Assembly: GCF_030269365.1 (NCBI RefSeq)
Contig: NZ_BSTF01000010.1
Span: 124,001-188,000 of the forward strand
From: Lentzea sp. NBRC 102530
GTDB taxonomy: Bacteria > Actinomycetota > Actinomycetes > Mycobacteriales > Pseudonocardiaceae
Direction: 5' to 3'
DNA: 64,000 bases
In this document: positions 44,205 to 51,844 of the stretch, piece by piece
How positions within the stretch are numbered: position 1 is the stretch's first letter
Layout of the letters: each line of letters begins with the position of its first letter
Made by a program: the position numbers and the translations under genes
The notes under the pieces: model-generated
What the model saw: the letters and a program-made list of their open reading frames with translations, nothing else
Databases searched by the model: none
What the model was told of the DNA's origin: nothing

Positions 44205-44624
44205 TCAGCGGTAGGGATCGGTGATCTCGCCGAGCATGTCCAGAGCTTCTCTCAGCTGCGCCATGCGGCGCTTGCCGATGTGCTGTTCCCATTCCGCCTC
44301 GATCCTCGCCATCTCCGCGTTCGCGACGGGGACGGCCTCCTGGGCCTTGTCGGTCACGCGCACCAGCCGCGCCCTGCCGTCGGAGGGGTCGGGCACCCGT
44401 TCCACGTACCCGGCCTTCTCCAGCTGGTCGACCAGGAACCCGGCGGTCTGCTTGGTCACCTGCGCCGCCTCGGCGAGCTCGGTCAGCCGCGTTCCGTCCG
44501 GGCCGACGCGCATCAGCACCCGCGCCTGCGCCTGGGTGATCTCGAATCCCGCCTCGACGACCGCGGTCAGGATCCGGTTCTCCACCGCGCGGGACGGGAT
44601 GAAGAGCAGCAGACCGATGTTCAC
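44205..44624 (-). CDS. MarR-family regulator
   Basis: 139 residues. The winged helix comprises ITQAQARVLMRVGPDGT, LTELAEAAQVTKQTAGFLVDQL and the DPSDGRARLVRVTDKAQ wing, with a C-terminal dimerisation helix. MarR proteins sense phenolics or oxidants. It is divergent from the DinB/mycothiol-type gene with AT-rich direct and inverted repeats in the 78-bp gap, so it probably represses itself and that gene. Confidence 0.88.
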   Translation of the reverse strand: MNIGLLLFIPSRAVENRILTAVVEAGFEITQAQARVLMRVGPDGTRLTELAEAAQVTKQTAGFLVDQLEKAGYVERVPDPSDGRARLVRVTDKAQEAVPVANAEMARIEAEWEQHIGKRRMAQLREALDMLGEITDPYR

Positions 44625-44642
44625 CCGTTGGCTCCTCTTGTT

Positions 44643-44684
44643 CTAGTCAGATTCTCTGATTAAAGTAGTCAGTCTATCGAACTA
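44643..44684. promoter_or_regulatory. Candidate MarR operators in the divergent promoter
   Basis: TAGTCAG occurs at 44644-44650 and 44667-44673 as a direct repeat. TCAGA-TTC-TCTGA (44647-44659) is a short inverted repeat. The AT-rich sequence stands out from the GC-rich surroundings and carries -35/-10-like elements for both genes. Confidence 0.5.
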
Positions 44685-44702
44685 AATCAAGAGGAGAGGG
44701 AC

Positions 44703-45311
44703 ATGGACGAGGCGCAGATCTGGGAGACGATCGACTCCGAGCGCACGGCGACGGCGGACCTGCTCGCGGGCCTGACGGACGTCGAGTGGACCTACCCGTC
44801 GCTGTGCGAGGGGTGGACCGTGCGCGAGGTCGCCGGGCACCTCTCCCTCGCGAACCGCGTCAGCGTGGGCATGGCGTTCAAGGCTTTCGTCCGGGCTCGC
44901 GGCAGCTTCAACCGCATGGTCGACCAGACCGCCCGCGCCGAGGCGCGCAGACCGACGGCGGAGATCGTCGCGAACGTGCGCGGCGCGGTCGGGCACCACA
45001 CGCTCGCACCCGGTCAGACCCTCAAGAACGCCCTGATGGACTGCATGGTGCACGCGCAGGACATGGCGATCCCGCTGGGCATCGAACGCCACATGCCGAT
45101 CGACGCCGCACGGGTCTCGGCGGACGACCTGTGGCGGATCGGGTTCCCGTTCCACGCGCGGCGCCGGCTCGCCGGACACCGCCTCGTCGCGACCGACACC
45201 GACTGGTCCGCCGGCGAGGGCGCGGAGATCAGCGGGCCGATCGAGGCGCTGGTCATGCTGCTCGCCGGGCGCACGGCGACGGTCCCGCGACTGACCGGCA
45301 TCACAGCCTGA
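44703..45311 (+). CDS. Maleylpyruvate isomerase / mycothiol-dependent DinB-like protein
   Basis: 202 residues, the TIGR03083-type helical-bundle fold with the actinobacterial signature CEGWTVREVAGHLSLANRV and DCMVHAQDMAIPLG, whose His/Glu residues bind a metal that activates mycothiol. Family members isomerise maleylpyruvate or detoxify electrophiles using mycothiol. The MarR-type regulator next door fits a response to reactive chemicals. The end overlaps the convergent GNAT gene by 11 bases. Confidence 0.8.
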   Translation: MDEAQIWETIDSERTATADLLAGLTDVEWTYPSLCEGWTVREVAGHLSLANRVSVGMAFKAFVRARGSFNRMVDQTARAEARRPTAEIVANVRGAVGHHTLAPGQTLKNALMDCMVHAQDMAIPLGIERHMPIDAARVSADDLWRIGFPFHARRRLAGHRLVATDTDWSAGEGAEISGPIEALVMLLAGRTATVPRLTGITA

Positions 45312-45894
45312 GCTCGCGCACCAGCCTGCGGCACACGTGGACGCGCTCGAACCGTTGGCGCATCTCGGCTTCCCGTTCGATCCGGGCGTGCAGCACGGCG
45401 CCGGACACCACCAGCCCGTACCGGGCGCTCACGGCCGTGTCGGCCTCGTCGGCGGACGCGTGCAGGCGCAGGTACGCCTCGGCCTTCACGAACTCGTTGC
45501 GCGCGAACCAGTCCAGTGCGGCCCCGTCCTCGAGGATCCACGCGTCGAGCGTGCGCACGCCGCAGCGCTCCAGCCGAGACACCGCCTCCTCCAGCAACGC
45601 CGTCGCGATCCCGGTGCCCTGGTGGTCCGGGTGCACGACGACCGTCTCGATCGTGGCCTCCTCGGCCGGCACCGTCACGTCCAGGATTCCGGTCACCGCA
45701 CCGGCTTCCAGCGCGACGAGTTCGAGGTCCGTGCGGCGCTTGAACCGCCACACGTCGTCGAAGTGGTTCGTCTCCAGCAGGCCCAGCACCCGGCAGCGCA
45801 GCCACGAGGGCTCGTCCGCCGGTTCGTAGTTCCTGATCTCGGCGGGCAGTCCCGGCGCGACCCCGGTCCGGCCCGATGCTCCCAGCAAGTGCAC
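45301..45894 (-). CDS. GNAT-family N-acetyltransferase
   Basis: About 197 residues from GTG 45894 (a GTG a little upstream, near 45929, is also possible). The acetyl-CoA motif is VVVHPDHQGTGIATALLEEAV, preceded by GILDVTVPAEEATIETV and followed by WFARNEFVKAEAYLRL. Substrate unknown. It is convergent with the isomerase-like gene. The 168 bases between this gene and the PadR gene contain no other gene. Confidence 0.78.
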   Translation of the reverse strand: MHLLGASGRTGVAPGLPAEIRNYEPADEPSWLRCRVLGLLETNHFDDVWRFKRRTDLELVALEAGAVTGILDVTVPAEEATIETVVVHPDHQGTGIATALLEEAVSRLERCGVRTLDAWILEDGAALDWFARNEFVKAEAYLRLHASADEADTAVSARYGLVVSGAVLHARIEREAEMRQRFERVHVCRRLVRELRL

Positions 45895-46042
45895 TTCCCC
45901 AGTTCGTTTCCCCGTGGCGTCGACCACGACGTCCCCCAGTCCACCTGAGCGCCGCCGGACGTCTCCGGCACCGTCCAGGGTTCCTGATGAAAGCCCCCTC
46001 CGCACGTACCTGGGCGCGGTCACCGTTGCCAGGAACATACTC

Positions 46043-46054
46043 AGTATGCATACT
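46043..46054. promoter_or_regulatory. PadR operator candidate
   Basis: AGTATGCATACT is a perfect 12-bp palindrome, 8 bases before the PadR start, flanked by related ACTCAGTATG and ACTCGGTAGG repeats. PadR proteins often autoregulate at such AT-rich palindromes. Confidence 0.6.
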
Positions 46055-46062
46055 CGGTAGGC

Positions 46063-46602
46063 ATGTCGGTCAAACACGGTCTGCTGGCGCTGCTGAAGCG
46101 CGGACCCATGTACGGCTACCAGCTGCGCGCGGCCTTCGACTCGGCCACCGGTGGCACGTGGCCGTTGAACATCGGGCAGGTCTACACGACGTTGTCCCGC
46201 CTGGAACGCGACGACCTGGTGACCGCCCTGCCGGAGAGCGAGGGCCAGCGCCCCTACGAGATCACCGAGCACGGCCGCGCCGAGCTGAAGAAGTGGTTCG
46301 CGACGCCCGTCCAGCGCGGTGACCGTCCCCGCGACGAGGTGGCCATCAAGCTCGCGCTGGCGATCACCACACCGGGCGTCGACGTGGCCGGGGTCGTGAT
46401 GACGCAACGCACCGCCACCATGCGCACGCTGCAGGAGTACACGCGGCTCAAGACCCAGCCGTCCGACCTGCCGTGGCTGCTCGTGCTGGACGCGATGATC
46501 TTCCAGGCCGAGGCCGAGCTCCGCTGGCTCGACCACTGCGAGGCGAGCCTCCTGCGCCGCACCCCCGCGCCCGTCCCGACGGACGTCGAGGTGCCGAGAT
46601 GA
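46063..46602 (+). CDS. PadR-family regulator
   Basis: 179 residues with the PadR winged helix (LLALLKRGPMYGYQLRAAFD, NIGQVYTTLSRLERDDLV, PYEITEHGRAELKKWF) and a C-terminal helical dimerisation domain. PadR regulators repress stress or efflux genes, commonly an adjacent ABC transporter. Here the adjacent ABC transporter is a remnant (46599-47026), and its start codon overlaps the PadR stop by 4 bases, so the regulator has lost its normal target or controls something else. Confidence 0.85.
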   Translation: MSVKHGLLALLKRGPMYGYQLRAAFDSATGGTWPLNIGQVYTTLSRLERDDLVTALPESEGQRPYEITEHGRAELKKWFATPVQRGDRPRDEVAIKLALAITTPGVDVAGVVMTQRTATMRTLQEYTRLKTQPSDLPWLLVLDAMIFQAEAELRWLDHCEASLLRRTPAPVPTDVEVPR

Positions 46603-47026
46603 GCGCGCTCGAACTCCGCGACGTGCAGCGCGTCCACGGCACCGGCAAGACACGGGTCAACGCCCTGAACGGCATCTCGCTGACCTTCGTCCCCGGCGAA
46701 CCGGTGGCGATCATGGGCCCGTCGGGCTCCGGCAAGCAGACGTCGCTGAACCTCGCGGACGGCCTCGACAGCCCGGCCGGCGGCGAGGTCCTCGTCGACG
46801 CGACCAGCCTGCGTTCGTCGTCCCGCAAGCCTCAGCCCTCGCCCCGCCGGCGGCCCTCAACCAGGGCTACCCGAACATCTGGCCCGAACCAGACCTCACC
46901 CCGTTGACGATCCCCTGGCCCCCTGGGAATCTCGGTCCTGCTGGTCCCGGCCGCGGCCATGCTGGGCGCGGCCCTTCACCAGATCCCGCCTGCCGACCGA
47001 ACGCCGCGCATAAGCTCGGCCGCATG
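46599..47026 (+). pseudogene. Remnant of an ABC exporter operon: ATPase N-terminus fused to permease tail
   Basis: The first ~70 residues read as an ABC ATPase start (LELRDVQRVHGTGKTRVNAL, Walker A GPSGSGKQT with Gln in place of the Ser/Thr after Lys). At about 46810 homology ends. The next ~150 bases, in other frames, translate like the C-terminal tail of an FtsX permease: LNQGYPNIWPEPDLTPL and then LGISVLLVPAAAMLGAAL, ending in a TGA that overlaps the next ATG. The open frame itself stops at 46907. A deletion of most of the ATPase and permease is the simplest explanation. Confidence 0.7.
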
Positions 47027-47659
47027 ACCACCTTCGCCATAGCGCACGGAGGCGGCGACGTGGGCTGGTCCTGGCACCTGGTAGCGAACGAACTCCAGGC
47101 CCAGGGCCACACCGCGGTAGCCCCGGACCTCCCGATCGAGGACGACGACACCACCCTCAGCGACTGGGCGACAGCCCTCGTCGAAGCCCTACCGTCCACA
47201 GAGGACGTAGTAGTCGTGGGCCACTCCTTCGGCGGCCTGGTGGCCCCGATCGCCGCAGCCCGCCTCAACGCCCCACTGATCTACGTAACGGCGATGCTCC
47301 CCGCCGCAGGCGAAACCCCAGGCGACTGGTGGACCAACACGGGCTACGAGGACTCGGGCCTGGAGGACCAGTTCTTCCACGACGTCCCACCAGACCTGGC
47401 GGCAGAGGCCCAGAACAGAGAACGCGGCATGTCCGAGGCCGCCATGGGCACGCCGTGGCCGCTGGACGCACTACCGCAGGTACCAACGCACTTCGTGCTG
47501 TGCACCGAGGACCGCTTCTTCACGCCGACGTTCATGCGCAAGGTGGTGGCAGACCGCCTGCCGGGCATCACGCCGGTGGAACTGGCCGCGGGCCACTGCG
47601 CCTCGCTGAGCAAGCCGAAGGAACTGGCGGCCTTGCTGATCGCCTGCGCGGCAGGCTGA
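47024..47659 (+). CDS. Alpha/beta hydrolase (esterase-like)
   Basis: 211 residues. Starts MTTFAIAHGGGDVGWSW; the nucleophile elbow VVVGHSFGGLVA (Ser), the acid in CTEDRFFTP and the His in ELAAGHCASLSKP form a triad. It resembles the pyrethroid-hydrolase/methylesterase group of small single-domain hydrolases. Its ATG overlaps the TGA of the permease remnant, showing it once ended that operon. Codon usage has more GTA and CTA codons than neighbours. Substrate unknown. Confidence 0.78.
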   Translation: MTTFAIAHGGGDVGWSWHLVANELQAQGHTAVAPDLPIEDDDTTLSDWATALVEALPSTEDVVVVGHSFGGLVAPIAAARLNAPLIYVTAMLPAAGETPGDWWTNTGYEDSGLEDQFFHDVPPDLAAEAQNRERGMSEAAMGTPWPLDALPQVPTHFVLCTEDRFFTPTFMRKVVADRLPGITPVELAAGHCASLSKPKELAALLIACAAG

Positions 47660-47699
47660 CGCAGGGGTCCCCTCGGGTTTGGCTCCCCCGCGACCCAAC

Positions 47700-48260
47700 G
47701 TACCGAGAGGGTCTGACAGTCCGGCACGGCGAGAAGAGTGCAGGCTGAGAAGAGTGCACGACGGCAGCGAGGCACGGCGAGCGTAGGCCAAGAGCGAGGT
47801 AGCCGAGAGCTGAGCAGCCAATGGCTTGGGGAGAACGAAGCCGCAGGCGAGACCGAACGAGCGCAAGCATCGCGACGGCGCAGCCGAGCCCGCCAAGACC
47901 CAACGGCAACGCCGCAGGCGAGGCGTCCTTAGCTCTTGGCTGACCGCACGCCCGCCCCACGCAATGCCGCAGGCGAGCCGTCAATCTTGGCTGAACCTTC
48001 GAGCCGGTGTGGTGATGTACGCACCCCAACGCGACCACGCACGCTTCGAGATCGGGGCTTGACTTTGGGTGCGAGGTGCTACCACTTGTGGCTCGGCCGG
48101 GCGCTTTTCAGCCCGGCCTTTCCGGTCCGACCAGCGCCTCGCAAGGGCCCCGAAGTCAAGCCCCGATCTCCATCGTCGCGCAGCGGCGATGAAATGACCC
48201 GTCCCGTCCGAAGTCTTTGCACCCCAACCCAACCACCACACAAGGCGACCAAAGCAAAAG
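47700..48260. repeat. Intergenic repeat-family copy B with palindromic core
   Basis: The convergent gap 47660-48301 (642 bases) has no supported gene. Bases 47833-47905 match copy A at 7613-7685. The motif CCGCAGGCGAG occurs three times (about 47841, 47912, 47966). A nested palindrome (48048-48170) follows, then a block shared with copy A near 48217 (TTGCACCCCAACCCAACCACC). Copy A lacks the palindrome, so the family comes with and without it. Confidence 0.8.
48048..48170. repeat. Nested perfect-arm palindrome inside repeat copy B
   Basis: Outer arms GAGATCGGGGCTTGACTT (48048-48065) and its exact complement (48153-48170) are 18 bp. Inside, GCGAGGTGCT/AGCGCCTCGC (one mismatch) and a perfect 8-bp stem GGCCGGGC/GCCCGGCC with loop GCTTTTCA at 48103-48110. 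The diverged copy C near 2160-2270 keeps the same layout. Confidence 0.85.
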
Positions 48261-48284
48261 GCCCCCAGGACAACCCCAGGGGCC
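48260..48284 (-). terminator. Terminator of prcA
   Basis: GGCCCC and GGGGCC arms, followed on the transcript by TTTTGCTTT, 18 bases past the prcA stop. One of the few terminators here with a T-rich tail. Confidence 0.7.
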
Positions 48285-48301
48285 AAGAGCCTCACGACCG
48301 C

Positions 48302-49072
48302 TTACTTGGACGAGTCAGACGAGTCCGGCGGCAGCTCGACGTCCTCAACCGCCTTGCCGTCCTTCTCCGCAGCAGGCATCAAAGCGTCCAAAGCCGCCCC
48401 GGCGATCCGCCGGAACGCCCGCCGCGGCCGAGCCCGCTCCAACACCGCCACCTCCAACTTGGCGGCAGGCAGCAGTTCGGCCGACCCGTTCCCAGTGGAC
48501 GGAGACCCGGCGGACAACGCCCGCACCGCCACCGGAACAGCCTCGGCCAACGAAAGCCCGTCCGCGAAGGCGTCCTTCAACGCCGTGTTGGCGGCATCGA
48601 CCGTGCCACCCATCACGATGTACTGGGGCTCGTCCACAATGGACCCGTCGTACGTCAACCGGTACAACGTGTCCGTGTCGGACGAATCCCCGACCTCGGC
48701 CACGCAGATCTCCACCTCGAACGGCTTGATCTGCTCGGTGAAGTAGGTGCCCAGGGTGGTCGCGTAGACGTTGGCCAGCGACCGCGAGGTCACGTCCCGC
48801 GGGTCGTTCTGGTACCCGCGCACGTCGGCGAACCGGATGCCCGCCTGGCGCAGGTTCTCGAACTCGCTGTAGCGGCCGACGGCGGCGAAGCCGATGCGGT
48901 CGTAGATCTCCGAGACCTTGTGCAGGGTGCTGGAGGGGTTTTCCGCGACGAACAGAATGCCGTCCGCGTACTTCAGCACGATGACGCTGCGACCCCTGGC
49001 GATGCCCTTGCGGGCGTACTCGGAGCGGTCGCGCATCACCTGCTCTGCCGATGCGTACAGCGGCATCGTCAT
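48302..49072 (-). CDS. prcA: 20S proteasome alpha subunit
   Basis: 256 residues starting MTMPLYASAEQVMRDRSEYARKGIARGR, the alpha N-terminal gate segment, then an Ntn-like fold without a catalytic Thr. Acidic tail ending SSDSSK. GGAG precedes ATG 49072. It makes the outer alpha ring of the core particle, binding Mpa at the ring pockets. It starts 34 bases after prcB, forming an operon with dop, pup and prcB. Its tail is followed by a terminator and the repeat island. Confidence 0.97.
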   Translation of the reverse strand: MTMPLYASAEQVMRDRSEYARKGIARGRSVIVLKYADGILFVAENPSSTLHKVSEIYDRIGFAAVGRYSEFENLRQAGIRFADVRGYQNDPRDVTSRSLANVYATTLGTYFTEQIKPFEVEICVAEVGDSSDTDTLYRLTYDGSIVDEPQYIVMGGTVDAANTALKDAFADGLSLAEAVPVAVRALSAGSPSTGNGSAELLPAAKLEVAVLERARPRRAFRRIAGAALDALMPAAEKDGKAVEDVELPPDSSDSSK

Positions 49073-49106
49073 GGGTGGTGCTCCTGACGTCGAACCTGTG
49101 GGGGAC

Positions 49107-49955
49107 TCAGCCTGCTGGGCGGGACCTGCGGCCTTCGACGACCGCGTCGGCGACCGTCTGGACCTGGGGTTCCGGCACCTCCACGGCACCGTCGGCGCCG
49201 TTGATGGTGACCACGATCGGGTAGAGGCGGCGGACCGGGTCCGGGCCGCCCGTGGCCGAGTCGTCGTCGGCCGCGTCGTACAAAGCCTCGACCACCGAGC
49301 GGATCGCCGCGTCCACGTCGGCGTCCGGGTTGTAAAGCTTCTTCAACGCCGACTTCGCGAACAGCGAGCCGGAGCCGACTGCCTGGTAGCCCTGCGACTC
49401 CTCGTAACGGCCGCCGGTGACGTCGTAGGACACGATGCGGCCCGCGCGGTCCGGATCAGTGGCCGAGGTGTCGTAGCCCGCGAAGAGGGGAACCACGGCG
49501 AGGCCCGCCATGGCGGCGTCGAGGTTGCCCCTGATCATGGCCGACAGGCGGTTCGCCTTGCCGTCGAGCGACAGGGGCACGCCCTCGATCTTCTCGTAGT
49601 GGCGCAGCTCCACCGTGTACAGGCGCACGATCTCGATCGCGATGCCCGCGGTGCCCGCGATGCCGACGGCCGAGTGGTCGTCGGTCACGAAGACCTTCTT
49701 CATGTCGCGCTGGGCGATCACGTTGCCCATGGTCGCGCGCCGGTCGCCGGCGATCACGACACCACCCTTGTAGGTGGCCGCGACGATCGTCGTCCCGTGA
49801 GGGGCCTGGACGGTCCCCTCCGGGAGCTTCCGGCCGCTGGGCAGCATGTCGGGTGCCTGGGCCCGCAGGAAGTCCGTGAACGACGACGAGCCCGGCGTGA
49901 GGTACGCCGAGGGCAGCGCCGCGGCCGGGTAACGCCCGGTCGAGCTGTTGTCCAT
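49107..49955 (-). CDS. prcB: 20S proteasome beta subunit
   Basis: 282 residues with a 54-residue propeptide that is removed at HG|TTIVAATYKGG, making Thr55 the catalytic N-terminal threonine. GGVVIAGDRRAT carries the Asp/Lys/Arg neighbours of the active site. It forms the inner proteolytic beta rings. It begins 49 bases after pup. Confidence 0.97.
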   Translation of the reverse strand: MDNSSTGRYPAAALPSAYLTPGSSSFTDFLRAQAPDMLPSGRKLPEGTVQAPHGTTIVAATYKGGVVIAGDRRATMGNVIAQRDMKKVFVTDDHSAVGIAGTAGIAIEIVRLYTVELRHYEKIEGVPLSLDGKANRLSAMIRGNLDAAMAGLAVVPLFAGYDTSATDPDRAGRIVSYDVTGGRYEESQGYQAVGSGSLFAKSALKKLYNPDADVDAAIRSVVEALYDAADDDSATGGPDPVRRLYPIVVTINGADGAVEVPEPQVQTVADAVVEGRRSRPAG

Positions 49956-50004
49956 GTGTTGGTTGTTCTCCCGTCCCCGAGGTGGTCCGCAGGCCCCCGA
50001 AGGC

Positions 50005-50199
50005 CTACTGACCGCCCTTCTGCACGTATGCGCGGACGAAGTCCTCCGCGTTCTCCTCCAGCACGTCGTCGATCTCGTCGAGGATCGCGTCCACGTCCTC
50101 GCCGAGCTTCTCGCGACGTTCCTGACCGGCTCCGGCGGCGTCGTCCGCGCCGTCGTCGCCGTCGCCACCGCCCTGGCGCTGCTTCTGTTCCTGGGACAT
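50005..50199 (-). CDS. pup: Prokaryotic ubiquitin-like protein Pup
   Basis: 64 residues, intrinsically disordered and acidic in the middle, ending YVQKGGQ. The C-terminal Gln must be deamidated to Glu by Dop before PafA can ligate it to a lysine. The central helix-prone part (DAILDEIDDVLEENAEDFV) is what binds the Mpa coiled coil. Length equals mycobacterial Pup. Confidence 0.97.
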   Translation of the reverse strand: MSQEQKQRQGGGDGDDGADDAAGAGQERREKLGEDVDAILDEIDDVLEENAEDFVRAYVQKGGQ

Positions 50200-50278
50200 C
50201 TCGGCCTCCCACTGACTCGCCTGACAAGAACACTACCCAGCGGCACCGACAAAAACCCTGAGCCACTCGGGTAGACGA

Positions 50279-51772
50279 TCACCCGCGGGTCAGCGCGTCC
50301 ACCAGCTGCTCGGCGGTGTCGGATGCCTCCAACAACGCTCCGACGTGCGCTTTCGTCCCACGGAGGGGCTCGAGCGTCGGAATTCGCACGAGGGATTCTC
50401 GACCGAGATCAAAGATCACGGAGTCCCACGAGGCGGCCGCCACGGAGGTCGGGTAACGCTCCAGGCAGCGGCCGCGGAAGTACGCACGCGTGTCCTCGGG
50501 CGGCGTGGTGATGGCCGCGCGGACCTCTTCCTCGCTCACGAGCCGCTTCATCGAGCCGCGCGCGACGAGGCGGTTGTAGAGGCCCTTGTCGAGGCGCACG
50601 TCGGAGTACTGCAGGTCGACCAGGTTGAGCCGGGCCGCGCCCCACTCCAGGCCGTCGCGCTGCCGGTAGCCCTCGAGCAGCCGCAGCTTCGCGACCCAGT
50701 CGAGCCGGTCCGCGCACTCGGACGGGTCGCGGGCCAGGGCGTCGAGCACCTCGCCCCAGATCCGCAGGACGTCGCGGTCGCCGACGCCCTCCTTCTCGAC
50801 GAACGCGGTCGCGCGCTCGTGGTAGGCGAACTGCACGTCGAGGCCGGTGAACTTGCGCCCGCCGGTCATCTCGACCTTGGTCTTCAGCGTCGGGTCGTGG
50901 CTGATCTGGTGCACCGCGCGCACCGGGTCGACCATGCGCAGGTCGTCGAACCGCTGCCCGGCCTCGATCATGTCGAGCACCAGCGAGGTGGTGCCGACCT
51001 TGAGGAACGTGGAGTACTCGGCCAGGTTCGCGTCACCGATGATGACGTGCAGGCGGCGGTACTTGTCCGCGTCCGCGTGCGGCTCGTCGCGCGTGTTGAT
51101 GATGCCGCGCTTGAGCGTCGTCTCGAGGCCGACCTCGACCTCGATGTAGTCCGAGCGCTGCGAGAGCTGGTAGCCGGCCTCTTCACCGGACTGCCCGATG
51201 CCCACGCGCCCCGACCCGGTCACGACCTGGCGCGACACGAAGAACGGCGTCAGACCGGCGATCACGGCCGTGAACGGCGTCGACCGCTGCATCAGGTAGT
51301 TCTCGTGCGTGCCGTACGACGCGCCCTTGCCGTCGACGTTGTTCTTGTACAGCTGCAGGCGGGGCTGGCCGGGCACGGACGCGGCCTTGATCGCGGCCTC
51401 CTCCATCACCCGCTCCCCCGCCTTGTCCCAGATCACCGCGTCACGCGCGTTGGTGACCTCGGGAGCCGAGTACTCGGGGTGCGCGTGGTCGACGTAGAGC
51501 CGCGCGCCGTTGGTGAGGATGACGTTCGCCGCGCCCAGGTCCTCGACGTCGGAGTCGGCCGGGTGCCCACCGGGCGAACCCAGGTCGAACCCGCGCGCGT
51601 CGCGCAACGGCGACTCCACCTCGTAGTCCCAGCGCGCCCGCCTGGCGCGCGGTATGTCCGCCGCCGCCGCGTACGCGAGCACCACCTGTGTCGAAGTGAG
51701 CACCGGGTTCGCGGTCGCGTCGCCCGGCACCGCGATGCCGTACTCGACCTCGGTTCCCATGATCCGCCGCAT
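50279..51772 (-). CDS. dop: Deamidase/depupylase of Pup
   Basis: 497 residues from ATG 51772 (MRRIMGTEVEYG; ATG 51760 is possible). GTEVEYGIAV matches the PafA/Dop GS-like active site. The Dop-loop is present: AYAAAADIPRARRARWDYEV to DLGSPGGHPADSDVEDLG, which PafA lacks, so this is Dop and not a second PafA. It converts Pup-Gln to Pup-Glu and removes Pup from substrates. First gene of dop-pup-prcB-prcA. Confidence 0.96.
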   Translation of the reverse strand: MRRIMGTEVEYGIAVPGDATANPVLTSTQVVLAYAAAADIPRARRARWDYEVESPLRDARGFDLGSPGGHPADSDVEDLGAANVILTNGARLYVDHAHPEYSAPEVTNARDAVIWDKAGERVMEEAAIKAASVPGQPRLQLYKNNVDGKGASYGTHENYLMQRSTPFTAVIAGLTPFFVSRQVVTGSGRVGIGQSGEEAGYQLSQRSDYIEVEVGLETTLKRGIINTRDEPHADADKYRRLHVIIGDANLAEYSTFLKVGTTSLVLDMIEAGQRFDDLRMVDPVRAVHQISHDPTLKTKVEMTGGRKFTGLDVQFAYHERATAFVEKEGVGDRDVLRIWGEVLDALARDPSECADRLDWVAKLRLLEGYRQRDGLEWGAARLNLVDLQYSDVRLDKGLYNRLVARGSMKRLVSEEEVRAAITTPPEDTRAYFRGRCLERYPTSVAAASWDSVIFDLGRESLVRIPTLEPLRGTKAHVGALLEASDTAEQLVDALTRG

Positions 51773-51806
51773 GCGCAACACCTTATGACCTGACCCCGGC
51801 AAAAGC

Positions 51807-51839
51807 GTGTGGGGAGCCTCGCGTTGAAGCTCCCCACAC
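51807..51839 (-). terminator. Terminator of the FtsX-type permease gene
   Basis: GTGTGGGGAGC/GCTCCCCACAC, 11 bp perfect with an 11-base loop, 5 bases past the permease stop and 35 bases before dop. Confidence 0.85.
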
Positions 51840-51844
51840 CCTAT

